A DNA stretch of 64,000 bases from Candidatus Nanopelagicales bacterium (GTDB lineage: Bacteria; Actinomycetota; Actinomycetes; S36-B12), in the NCBI GenBank assembly GCA_018402075.1, contig JAGYJP010000003.1:62001-126000 (forward strand), written 5' to 3'. Made by a program: the position numbers and the translations under genes. Of this stretch, positions 24,827-32,692 are shown one piece after another (within the stretch, counting starts at the first letter, position 1; every line of letters begins with the position of its first letter). A model generated the notes under the pieces. The model had not been told where the DNA came from. It saw only the letters and a program-made list of their open reading frames with translations, and did not search any database.

Positions 24827-25449
24827 CGCGCCGCCCAAGGGCTTAATCGATGCTCCAAGCGAACAAGTAACCACTCAATAAGCAAGCCCAAAATCACTGC
24901 AAGCACAGTTCCCGCAAGGATAGGAGCACGGTAGAAGTTATTGGTGAATCCATTTAACACAATCAAGCCGAGGCCACCATGCCCAACCAATGCACCCACC
25001 ATGACCAGACCAACAGTGGACACCGCCGCCAACCGGATTCCTGCCATGATCGCGGGAAGGGCCATGGGTACTCCTACTCGAACCAATAGGGCGCCCTCGC
25101 TGTACCCCATGCCCAGTCCAGCCCGATGAACTTCCTCCGGAATACCTTGTAATCCGACAATCGTGTTGCGCAAAATCACAAGTAGCGCGTACAGCGCGAG
25201 AGCAACAATGACGGTAGTGGCAGAGAGACCGAATACTGGCCACAGGCCAGTGATGAGTGCGAGAGATGGAATCGTGTACAGCAGGGCACCCACGATGAGT
25301 GTGGGAGTAGCAAGCCACCGAGTGCGCACCGCGAAGATCGCTAAGGGAATTGCCACTACCGTTGCCAAAGTGACGGCCGCAACTGTGATAGCAATATGTT
25401 CCACTAGGGCGGAAGCAAGTTCACTCCACGAGCTCGTGAGATAGTCCAC
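24823..25449 (-). CDS. ABC transporter permease (osmoprotectant type), subunit A
   Basis: A 208-residue permease starting VDYLTSSWSELASALVEHIA, the usual beginning of OpuCB/OpuCD-type permeases. GTG 25449 is therefore preferred, although the frame is open to GTG 25488, which would leave only 2 bp to the divergent ATPase start. The EAA-like loop is present (RAGLGMGYSEGALLVRVGVP), and five hydrophobic helices can be counted. It is the first gene of the minus-strand unit. Confidence 0.85.
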   Translation of the reverse strand: MDYLTSSWSELASALVEHIAITVAAVTLATVVAIPLAIFAVRTRWLATPTLIVGALLYTIPSLALITGLWPVFGLSATTVIVALALYALLVILRNTIVGLQGIPEEVHRAGLGMGYSEGALLVRVGVPMALPAIMAGIRLAAVSTVGLVMVGALVGHGGLGLIVLNGFTNNFYRAPILAGTVLAVILGLLIEWLLVRLEHRLSPWAAR

Positions 25450-25490
25450 ACTGATCCAAGGATTTGAACCATCGGAAGGAACTCGCACGC

Positions 25491-26480
25491 ATGCAGCATA
25501 TGGAATCCGAGCATCTTGTGCTCACATCTGTGCGTCGTGAGTTCAATAACGTCGCAGTAGTTGAGGATTTATCCCTCACAATTGAACGGGGAGAAATCTT
25601 TGTGCTCCTTGGCCCCAGCGGATGCGGCAAGTCGACCACCTTGCAATTGGTGAATCGACTCCTGGATTTAGACGGTGGATCTATTTCACTCGAAGGTATC
25701 AACATCGACACAATCGACCCGGTAGAACTTCGTAGAAGTATCGGTTACGTAATTCAGCAGATTGGACTTTTCCCCCACCGGACCGTTGCAGAAAATATTG
25801 CGACCGTGTGCAATCTCCTTGGTTGGAATCGCGAGGAGACTCGCGATCGCGTTGATGAAATGCTCCGGCTGGTTGATCTTGATCCAGTGATCTATGCGAA
25901 TCGCTATCCACATGAACTATCTGGAGGCCAGCAACAACGAGTCGGCGTTGCTCGCGCTCTCGCTAGTGCTCCAGCCACCTTGCTCATGGATGAACCCTTC
26001 GGAGCGCTCGACCCAATTGTTCGCCGACAACTGCAATCAGAATTTCGTCAATGGGTCCGGGCACTTGGCACCACCGTTGTTTTCGTCACCCACGATGTAG
26101 ATGAAGCGGTGCTCCTAGCCGACAGAATTGCGATCCTCGGTGACAGGTGTCGGATCGAACAACTGGGAACACCACTTGAGGTCTTGGGACAGCCTTCTTC
26201 GAGAGCGGTAGAACAGTTTCTCGGCCACGACCGAGTCTTACGCGCCCTCACGGTCATACCCGTTACCCAAGCAATGACTCAGAATGTTAGTGGCGAATCA
26301 GTTAAGAATGAGAAAACTGCATTGAGTTCAACTGCATCTGCACATGATGCTTTGACGCTTATGTTGCGCGAAGGATCCGAATCGGTGACGATTACAAACC
26401 CGAGCGGGACTTCACTCGGGAAAGTTACGTGGCACACTCTCATTGAAGCAGCACTTAAAGCACAGGAAGGCACCACATGA
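25491..26480 (+). CDS. ABC transporter ATP-binding protein (glycine betaine/choline type)
   Basis: A 329-residue ATPase. Walker A reads GPSGCGKSTT, the Q-loop IQQIGLFPH, the signature LSGGQQQRVGVARAL, Walker B LLMDEPFGALD and the switch His VTHDVDEA. The C-terminal extension (about 235-329) resembles one or two CBS-like segments, as in OpuCA, which may sense ionic strength. GGAAGGA at 25474-25480 supports ATG 25491; ATG 25500 is an alternative. It is divergent from the two permeases and overlaps the DUF427 gene (ATGA). Confidence 0.92.
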   Translation: MQHMESEHLVLTSVRREFNNVAVVEDLSLTIERGEIFVLLGPSGCGKSTTLQLVNRLLDLDGGSISLEGINIDTIDPVELRRSIGYVIQQIGLFPHRTVAENIATVCNLLGWNREETRDRVDEMLRLVDLDPVIYANRYPHELSGGQQQRVGVARALASAPATLLMDEPFGALDPIVRRQLQSEFRQWVRALGTTVVFVTHDVDEAVLLADRIAILGDRCRIEQLGTPLEVLGQPSSRAVEQFLGHDRVLRALTVIPVTQAMTQNVSGESVKNEKTALSSTASAHDALTLMLREGSESVTITNPSGTSLGKVTWHTLIEAALKAQEGTT

Positions 26481-26758
26481 AAGCAATCTGGAACGGAACG
26501 GTGATTGCAGAAAGCCCTGACACAGTTGTTGTGGAGGGCAATCACTACTTCCCACCCGATTCAGTTCGAGCAGAACTTCTCACTGATTCTCCGACTCGCA
26601 CGGTGTGCTCGTGGAAGGGAACTGCGTCTTACTCCCACATAACGGTGGGTAATGAAGTAAACGCTGACGCTGCTTGGTTCTACCCAGAGCCAAAGGAGGC
26701 CGCCAGCAATATTGCCGGCTATTACGCATTTTGGAAAGGCGTCACCATTTCAGAGTGA
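26477..26758 (+). CDS. DUF427-family protein
   Basis: A 93-residue protein covering a complete DUF427 domain: KAIWNGTVIAESPDTVVVEG, then YFPPDSV, CSWKGTASYSHITV and AAWFYPEPKEAASNIAGYYA. The domain is a small beta barrel of unknown activity found widely in actinobacteria. It is co-translated with the transporter ATPase, which may be incidental. A strong hairpin follows at 26781. Confidence 0.92.
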   Translation: MKAIWNGTVIAESPDTVVVEGNHYFPPDSVRAELLTDSPTRTVCSWKGTASYSHITVGNEVNADAAWFYPEPKEAASNIAGYYAFWKGVTISE

Positions 26759-26780
26759 CATGCCCATAACTCCGCTCAGT

Positions 26781-26824
26781 AAAAGGTCCCGTGACTTCAC
26801 AATCGTGGAGTCACGGGACCTTTT
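26781..26824. terminator. Bidirectional Rho-independent terminator
   Basis: A perfect 16-bp stem, AAAAGGTCCCGTGACT with AGTCACGGGACCTTTT, around a 12-nt loop. It has A-rich and T-rich outer ends in both directions. It lies between the convergent DUF427 and fasciclin genes and should serve both. Confidence 0.9.
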
Positions 26825-26830
26825 GGGAAA

Positions 26831-27391
26831 TTACTGAGCGATCAGTGCAGCTGGATCTACGCCTGGTGGCAAGATCACTGCATCAATCACGTGGATAACG
26901 CCGTTGTCGGCAACGATGTCAGCCTGAATAACATTGGCACCATTGACAGTTACACCGTCTGCGGTGGAAAGAGTTACTGTCTGTCCTTCAACTGTTGCGA
27001 CATCGCCATCGGTGATATCGGCAGCCATGACTGTTCCGGGAACAACATGGTAGGTGAGGATTTGAGTGAGGACATCTTTATTCTCCGGCAGCAAAAGCGC
27101 ATCAAGAACACCCGCTGGGAGTGCTGCGAAAGCTTCATTTGTTGGTGCAAAGACCGTGAATGGACCTTCACCGTTAAGCGTGTCAACCAAACCGGCCGCA
27201 GAGACTGCCGCCACCAGTGTGCTCGTGCTTTCATTAGCCGAGGCAATGTCAACAATAGTTCCACTGCTGGCAACTTCACTAGCGGCAACTGACTCAGTTG
27301 CTGTTTCATCGTCTGAACTGCTGCAACCCACGAGTGTGAGTGCGGCGGCGGCTGCCACTGCTACGAGGGCAGTACGTCGCTTCAATTTCAT
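26831..27391 (-). CDS. Fasciclin-domain lipoprotein
   Basis: A 186-residue protein with an N-terminal lipoprotein signal (LVGC, Cys near 22), an acidic/Ser linker and one fasciclin (FAS1) domain. Markers are [52 protein letters not shown] and [18 protein letters not shown]1 domains mediate adhesion or matrix contacts; secreted actinobacterial examples resemble MPB70. GGAGAAG just before ATG 27391 sets the start. Confidence 0.92.
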   Translation of the reverse strand: MKLKRRTALVAVAAAAALTLVGCSSSDDETATESVAASEVASSGTIVDIASANESTSTLVAAVSAAGLVDTLNGEGPFTVFAPTNEAFAALPAGVLDALLLPENKDVLTQILTYHVVPGTVMAADITDGDVATVEGQTVTLSTADGVTVNGANVIQADIVADNGVIHVIDAVILPPGVDPAALIAQ

Positions 27392-27543
27392 TACTTCTCC
27401 TTGATTTTGCGTGTGATCGGACGGATCACCATCGCAACTATTGCAACACGGGGGGTTAAGTCGCGCAGCACGGGGGTAAAGCAGTCCCGAAATGTCCACT
27501 TTCAACACATATCAATGATTTTTATTACTCGCGCCTGGCTTCT

Positions 27544-28644
27544 TTATGAAGATATTTCTGCCTGGGAACGCTGGCCAAACCGCGGTACTGCACGTGCAAC
27601 GATCGCACCAATAATTGCGGCAGGCACGAGTGCCCACCCACCCATGAAGTAGCCCAGGGCGATTCCGAGCGCAATAGCAATTGGCCATTTCATTGGCGCT
27701 GTCGCAATGACAGAAGCAATGAGACCAACAGCCACAGCTGCGGTGACCTGCGGTCCCGAAGGGATGATCAGCGAGAAGAGCAAGCCGGAAGCAGCTCCAA
27801 TGAACATGATCGGAAAGAACGGACCGCCGCGGAAACCTGATCCCATTGAGAGTGAATAGGCAATTGTTTTCATCGCGACAATGCCAACAACAGCACTCAC
27901 CGAAGTAAGGGTGGGAAGTTCTGTAAGGAGTTCCTCACTTGAAGTTGCGATATATGCGTATGACAAATCTGTCCACATGTTGAGCGCAATGGCCAGAGAT
28001 CCAATAACTACCGCAGTGATAACGAGAGCGGGTAGGTGTGGCTTATTACCCGTGAATTGATTGATTTGCGTTGCACCAAAGCGTGCGAGCGCCGTCAGGA
28101 GTGCAGCCACCAAGGCGACAACTACTGCCCACAGCAATTGATCCACTTCAACTGACTTGGGTGCATCACTTAATGACAGTGAGCCACTTAGGAGCGGATT
28201 AATGAAGAGCGCCAATATTGCTCCCGCTGCACTGGCTGAAACAACTTTTTTAGGATTCTCAACTGTGAACGCCTTGGCCACTAATCCGCCAATCACTGCG
28301 CCAGTTGAAACCAACGCAACTTCCGGGCCAAGAACCGCACCTCCCACAAGTGAGGCAAAGATCGCCAGGATGGCGGCAAGATATTCACGTGGCGTTAGGG
28401 GGTGAATTTTGATGCCGCCCAGGGGTGAATGTCCCGTGTCGCCCACATATTTCCGAATCACATAAACAGCGATAGCCGCAGTCACAAGAACCAAAAGCAC
28501 GTACCAAGGGGCAGCGCCCAATTCCCCTGGAACAGTAACCCAAGTGAACTCGATGCTGATAACAACAAGCTCTAATACGAAATAACCAGCAATCAGGCTC
28601 AGAAGCGCTCCGATGGCTATAGGTAACGCTCCAGATTTGTTCAC
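27544..28644 (-). CDS. ClC-family chloride channel/antiporter
   Basis: A 366-residue membrane protein. The ClC filter motifs are present: GGAVLGPEVAL (the GxxGPE type, with the Glu that gates the pathway) and GFRGGPFFPIMFIGAASG (the GxFxP type). The protein is shorter than typical ClC proteins (about 420-470), as in a compact bacterial subgroup. It could be a channel or an H+/Cl- (or fluoride) antiporter; ion preference cannot be told. The start codon is GTG. It is followed (minus strand) by the fasciclin gene at about 150 bp. Confidence 0.88.
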   Translation of the reverse strand: MNKSGALPIAIGALLSLIAGYFVLELVVISIEFTWVTVPGELGAAPWYVLLVLVTAAIAVYVIRKYVGDTGHSPLGGIKIHPLTPREYLAAILAIFASLVGGAVLGPEVALVSTGAVIGGLVAKAFTVENPKKVVSASAAGAILALFINPLLSGSLSLSDAPKSVEVDQLLWAVVVALVAALLTALARFGATQINQFTGNKPHLPALVITAVVIGSLAIALNMWTDLSYAYIATSSEELLTELPTLTSVSAVVGIVAMKTIAYSLSMGSGFRGGPFFPIMFIGAASGLLFSLIIPSGPQVTAAVAVGLIASVIATAPMKWPIAIALGIALGYFMGGWALVPAAIIGAIVARAVPRFGQRSQAEISS

Positions 28645-28695
28645 GCCCGCTATCTCACCACATGTTCACGGATGGGAAGAAAGGCACGGCGGGTC

Positions 28696-28869
28696 TTATC
28701 CGCCAAATATGCGCGAGAAGAATCCGCCCTTTTTTGCCGCGGCCTTTTCCGCAGCGGTGCATGAGCACCGTTGATTCTTGGGTACACCTCGCAGCACTTC
28801 GTTCTTATGTTGGCCACAGCCCGCCCAGGTTGGTTTCTTACAGGCTTTACAGGTCACTTGACGGCACAT
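28696..28869 (-). CDS. 57-residue Cys-rich small protein (zinc-ribbon-like)
   Basis: A short gene with an AAGGA ribosome site 8 bp before ATG 28869. The product starts MCRQVTCKACKKPTWAGCGQ and has six Cys (2, 7, 10, 18, 35, 37), arranged as a C-x-x-C pair, a further Cys and a C-x-C pair that could hold a metal. The C-terminal third is Lys/Ala-rich and ends GGFFSRIFGG. Small proteins with CKTCGKTTWAGCGRH-like starts are widespread in actinobacteria but have no known role. A CsoR-like palindrome overlaps its likely promoter, so metal- or sulfur-responsive expression is plausible. Confidence 0.8.
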   Translation of the reverse strand: MCRQVTCKACKKPTWAGCGQHKNEVLRGVPKNQRCSCTAAEKAAAKKGGFFSRIFGG

Positions 28870-28910
28870 GGCTGAGTTCCTTTATTGGGGGATGTGAATT
28901 AACGCGTAAT

Positions 28911-28926
28911 ATACCCCAGGGGGTAT
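28911..28926 (-). promoter_or_regulatory. CsoR/CstR-like operator in front of the Cys-rich small protein
   Basis: ATACCCC and GGGGTAT form a perfect 7-bp inverted repeat with a 2-bp centre. This G/C-tract flanked by AT is the form of operator bound by the CsoR/RcnR/CstR family (copper, nickel or persulfide sensors). On the minus strand a TATATT box overlaps its right half, about 40 bp before the ATG. No CsoR-type gene is in the window. Confidence 0.55.
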
Positions 28927-28967
28927 CAGTAACTCGATTGGGGCTGTACCACCCGAGCATCACAAAG

Positions 28968-29729
28968 TTACTTCTGATTATCCGAATCACGTGCGAGTTG
29001 CTTGGCTGCCCGAACTCGACTTTCAATAACCTCGGCTTCGGCGAGAGTCGGAGCACCACCTCCAAAACGCGCGGGAATCCACGCAGCACCTGCAGGCTTG
29101 TCGCGGTAGCGCTCAATCGTTTGTGCCAAAAGCGCTTTGAGAGTATCGCTCAAAAGTTCATTTGCCTGGTCAGGATCCATTCCGGGATAAAACTCAAGTG
29201 GTTCACCAACAGTTATACAGACTTGCTTACCACGGGAAAAATCTTTCACACCATAAGACAGAATCCTGTGGCCACCAAAAATGATCATGGGGATCACCGG
29301 AACATTTGCAACCTTGGCCATGCGGATTGAACCGCTTTTTAATTCCTTGATGTCAAGTGATCGACTCATGGTTGCTTCGGGGAAGACACCCACAATTTCA
29401 CCAGCTTTCAAGGCATTAACGGCATCACGAAAGGCCTGCGACCCTGCATCGCGATTCACCGGAATATGTTTCATGCCACGCATCAGTGGACCCGCAATTG
29501 TGTGACGGAAAATTGAATCCTTCGCCATGAACCGGACAAGTCGACGTCCACGGATATCCGCAGGGATACCACCGAGAGCGAAATCCAAATAGCTGGTGTG
29601 ATTTATGGCGAGTAATGCGCCACCCTCTAGTGGAATGTTTTCGGCCCCGACAACATCGACATCAAGTGACAGACCTTTGAACAGGCCCCTAGCGGTGAGG
29701 ACTATTGCTCGGTACAGCGAATCAGCCAC
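28968..29729 (-). CDS. plsC: 1-acyl-glycerol-3-phosphate acyltransferase family protein
   Basis: A 253-residue acyltransferase. Box I reads NHTSYLD (His-x4-Asp catalytic dyad); box III is VGVFPEATMSRS, in which PEAT takes the place of the usual PEGTRS; box IV (VPVIPMIIFG) follows. These enzymes put the second acyl chain on lysophosphatidate. The C-terminal 50 residues are an extension rich in Ala and Arg. The variation in box III leaves the exact acceptor open. Confidence 0.87.
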   Translation of the reverse strand: MADSLYRAIVLTARGLFKGLSLDVDVVGAENIPLEGGALLAINHTSYLDFALGGIPADIRGRRLVRFMAKDSIFRHTIAGPLMRGMKHIPVNRDAGSQAFRDAVNALKAGEIVGVFPEATMSRSLDIKELKSGSIRMAKVANVPVIPMIIFGGHRILSYGVKDFSRGKQVCITVGEPLEFYPGMDPDQANELLSDTLKALLAQTIERYRDKPAGAAWIPARFGGGAPTLAEAEVIESRVRAAKQLARDSDNQK

Positions 29730-29748
29730 ACCACAACACTACCGGGAG

Positions 29749-29994
29749 TTAAAAACCAGTGTCTCCAAGGCGAGCACCACTTTTTTCCAAAAGCGCTTTG
29801 ACTTCAGATGATCGATAGCGACGGTGACCACCCAATGTGCGAATGCTGGCCAACTTGCCAGATTTTGCCCACCGGGTCACGGTCTTGGGATCGACCCTAA
29901 AAAGTGCCGCAACCTCGCCGGGAGTCATGAGATGCTCCGTTTCCGGAATAGATTCCGGGTGAGAGCCATAAGAAGGCGTTAAACCATGAACCAT
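29749..29994 (-). CDS. bldC: BldC-type MerR-like transcriptional regulator
   Basis: An 81-residue protein whose core (LMTPGEVAALFRVDPKTVTR, then WAKSGKLASIRTLGGHRRYR and SSEV) is nearly a textbook BldC: a winged helix-turn-helix without the MerR ligand domain. In Streptomyces BldC controls development and binds direct repeats head to tail. Here it has an N-terminal extension of some 20 residues if ATG 29994 is used. It lies 20 bp before plsC on the same strand. Confidence 0.93.
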   Translation of the reverse strand: MVHGLTPSYGSHPESIPETEHLMTPGEVAALFRVDPKTVTRWAKSGKLASIRTLGGHRRYRSSEVKALLEKSGARLGDTGF

Positions 29995-30117
29995 GATGTC
30001 ACCACCCCTTCCTAAGGAACCGCAGTTCATCAGAACGCAAATGCAAGTATCCCCAACGTTATTGGGGTTCCTGGATTCCGCAACTTAAGTCTAGGTGCAC
30101 TCCCCTACGCTGGGACC

Positions 30118-31185
30118 ATGCAAACGCCGGTGGACCCTTGGGCTGAATTCAATGGCCATGAAGAGGTGGTGGTCGCAAACGACCCCGCCACCGGTCTGCG
30201 GTCAGTCATTGCGATCCATTCCACCGCACTTGGTCCAGCCCTCGGTGGTACCCGCATGTCTTTGTATGCGGACGCTCCGAACCCCCAAGCGGCGGCCTAT
30301 TCAGATGCTTTGCGACTGGCTCGAGCCATGTCACTTAAGAACTCACTCGCTGGGCTGCCGCATGGTGGCGGTAAGGCGGTACTCCTGGGGGACCCACACC
30401 ACAAATCACGTGATCAACTGTTGGCCTACGGTAACTTGATCGAATCCTTGGGCGGGAAATACGTCACCGCGGGAGACGTGGGCATGCAGGTTGTCGACAT
30501 GGACACCGTCGGTGAGCGCAGTCGCTGGGTCACCGGCCGTTCCCCAGAGAACGGAGGCGTGGGTGATTCCGGGATCCTCACGGCCGTTGGAATCTGGCAA
30601 GGAATGAAGGCGGCCGCCCAATTCGTTTACGGGACGCCTAGCCTGCAGGGCCAACTTGTAGCAGTGATCGGCGCCGGCAAAGTAGGTGGTCGTTTAATCG
30701 ACCACTTGATCACCGAAGAAGGTGCACGGATTGTGGCCATGGATCCCAATGCCCACGTTCGCACCGAGGTCAGCGCGGCATTCCCTGAAGTGGAATTTGT
30801 TGATTCCATTCAAGAAGTACTCACTCGCAAGCCTGATGTCCTGTCTCCCAATGCCATGGGTGGGTTCATCACCGCCAACCTGGCCCGCGAACTTTCTGTC
30901 ACCTTGATTTGCGGAGGAGCCAATAACCAGTTGGCCAGCCCCGAGGTCGGAGATGTCTTGGCCGAACGGGGAATCCTCTACGCCCCAGATTTCCTCGTGA
31001 ACTGTGGTGGGGTGATTCAGGTGGCGGAGGAACTCGTGGGGGCAAATATCGAGCGAGCAAGGGCCAAGGTCATGGAGGTGTTCGGTACCACCACCACGGT
31101 GCTGGAGCGGGCCGCGACCGAGGGCATCACCCCCGTGGCCGCTGCCGAATCCGAGGCGTGGGCTCGGATCGCCGCCGCATCCTGA
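30118..31185 (+). CDS. Glu/Leu/Phe/Val dehydrogenase (valine/leucine dehydrogenase type)
   Basis: A 355-residue enzyme. The catalytic region reads MSLKNSLAGLPHGGGKAVLL (Lys in LPHGGGKA), with the following GDVGM. The Rossmann motif is VIGAGKVGGRL. Length and the missing N-terminal extension match branched-chain amino acid dehydrogenases rather than glutamate dehydrogenase; the product would be a 2-oxo acid plus ammonia and NADH. TACGCT lies 6 bp before the ATG with no ribosome site between, so the mRNA is likely leaderless. Confidence 0.9.
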   Translation: MQTPVDPWAEFNGHEEVVVANDPATGLRSVIAIHSTALGPALGGTRMSLYADAPNPQAAAYSDALRLARAMSLKNSLAGLPHGGGKAVLLGDPHHKSRDQLLAYGNLIESLGGKYVTAGDVGMQVVDMDTVGERSRWVTGRSPENGGVGDSGILTAVGIWQGMKAAAQFVYGTPSLQGQLVAVIGAGKVGGRLIDHLITEEGARIVAMDPNAHVRTEVSAAFPEVEFVDSIQEVLTRKPDVLSPNAMGGFITANLARELSVTLICGGANNQLASPEVGDVLAERGILYAPDFLVNCGGVIQVAEELVGANIERARAKVMEVFGTTTTVLERAATEGITPVAAAESEAWARIAAAS

Positions 31186-31365
31186 GGATTTCACCCGTAT
31201 TTCTCTCGAGATCTAGGGCATTTTCTCCACAGCGGGGTAAGTACCTCTGCCCAAAAATCTTGGAACGGGTAGTATCGCTCGGTGGCGGGCGATCATGCCC
31301 CCACCTGTTCACCAGTCCATGCATTACCGGGATAACCGGGGTTACTTGGAAGAGGGGGTCGAGCC

Positions 31366-31596
31366 ATGGGGCGCGGCCGAGCTAAGGCTAAGCAAACGAA
31401 AGTCGCACGTGCATTAAAGTACGGCGGCCCGCAAACCGATTTCGATCGGCTTCAAGCGGAACTCAGCGGTCAACCTGTGACCGCTCCTTCGCCTGTCGCA
31501 GATGAAGTCGATGAATCCGATGACATCTATGCCGATGATCCTTATGCGGATGACCCTTATGCAAAGTATTACGAAGAAGAAGACGAGTCCGCGTAA
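31366..31596 (+). CDS. DUF3073-family actinobacterial protein
   Basis: A 76-residue protein beginning MGRGRAKAKQTKVARALKYG, the fixed DUF3073 start. An acidic tail follows with repeats of DDPYAD and a terminal EEEDES. The family is restricted to actinobacteria and has no known role. AGAGGGGG precedes the ATG. Its 3' end overlaps the end of the convergent purM gene by 28 bp. Confidence 0.93.
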   Translation: MGRGRAKAKQTKVARALKYGGPQTDFDRLQAELSGQPVTAPSPVADEVDESDDIYADDPYADDPYAKYYEEEDESA

Positions 31597-32687
31597 CTTC
31601 CCACCACGCTGACTGCACCACCGCCACCACCTTTTGCTGGCGAATCACCTTTTTCCCCAGGCTGTCGTTCACGCACCATTCCGCATACCCATGCATCAAG
31701 ATCACGCTCCGCTAGTGTGACCAGCGTCTGGTCAACATCCGACTCGGGCACAATCGCAAACATCCCAATTCCCATGTTGAATGTTCGTTCCGCATCCTGG
31801 AGTGGAACCGATCCCTCTCGTTGAATCAGATCAAAAATTGGAGGCGGTGTCCATGTTTGTCGGTAGACATCGACGGCAACGTGTTCAGGCAATACCCGCG
31901 CGAGATTCGCGGCAATACCTCCACCTGTGACATGACTGAATGCGTGAACATCAACTGTATTGATCAATGCTAGGCAATCGAGAGCATAAATATGTGTGGG
32001 TTCTAACAGTTCCTCTCCCACTGTTCGGCCCAGTTCCGCAACATGTGTCTGCAGACCAAGTTTTCCGTCACCGAGTAACACATAACGTGCTAGTGAGTAG
32101 CCGTTGGAATGTAAGCCACTCGACGGCATAGCGATAACTACATCGTTGACTCTAACTCGATCTGGCCCGAGGAGTCGGTCAGCATCAACTATTCCCGTGC
32201 CGGCACCGGCAATATCGTATTCGTCCGGAGCCATCAGCCCCGGATGCTCAGCGGTTTCGCCACCAATAAGGGAGCACCCTGCCAACTCACAACCGCGTGC
32301 AATACCCGCAACAATGCTGGCAACTCTTTCTGGGTTCACCGAACCCACCGCAATGTAATCGGTCATAAAGAGTGGTTCAGCACCACAAACAACAAGATCG
32401 TCCACAACCATGGCTACGAGATCCAGTCCCACGGTGTGGTGAACATCTAGCGCCCGTGCAACAGCAATTTTTGTTCCCACACCATCGGTGGAGGTGGCCA
32501 GAAGTGGGCGTTGCATTCCCTTGGCTACTGAGATGTCAAAAAGCCCCGCAAAACCTCCGAAGTCACCGACTACTTCTGGTCGAGTACCGACAGCGATTGA
32601 TGCGCGCATGAGTTCTACGGCACGCTCACCCGATTCGACATCAACACCGGCAGCAGCGTAGGTCGTTTCTGATCCAGATGACTGCAT
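31569..32687 (-). CDS. purM: Phosphoribosylformylglycinamidine cyclo-ligase
   Basis: A 372-residue enzyme converting FGAM to AIR with ATP, the fifth step of purine synthesis. The start TTYAAAGVDVESGERAVELM and the ATP-binding region LATSTDGVGTKIAVAR are as expected, as are HSNGYSLARYVL and the substrate loop HVTGGGIAANLARVLP. ATG 32687 lies 5 bp after the purF stop; TTG 32696 would overlap. The C-terminus (a Gly-rich run, then SSSSS) overlaps the DUF3073 gene and is probably disordered. Confidence 0.97.
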   Translation of the reverse strand: MQSSGSETTYAAAGVDVESGERAVELMRASIAVGTRPEVVGDFGGFAGLFDISVAKGMQRPLLATSTDGVGTKIAVARALDVHHTVGLDLVAMVVDDLVVCGAEPLFMTDYIAVGSVNPERVASIVAGIARGCELAGCSLIGGETAEHPGLMAPDEYDIAGAGTGIVDADRLLGPDRVRVNDVVIAMPSSGLHSNGYSLARYVLLGDGKLGLQTHVAELGRTVGEELLEPTHIYALDCLALINTVDVHAFSHVTGGGIAANLARVLPEHVAVDVYRQTWTPPPIFDLIQREGSVPLQDAERTFNMGIGMFAIVPESDVDQTLVTLAERDLDAWVCGMVRERQPGEKGDSPAKGGGGGAVSVVGSYADSSSSS

Positions 32688-32692
32688 GCAGA

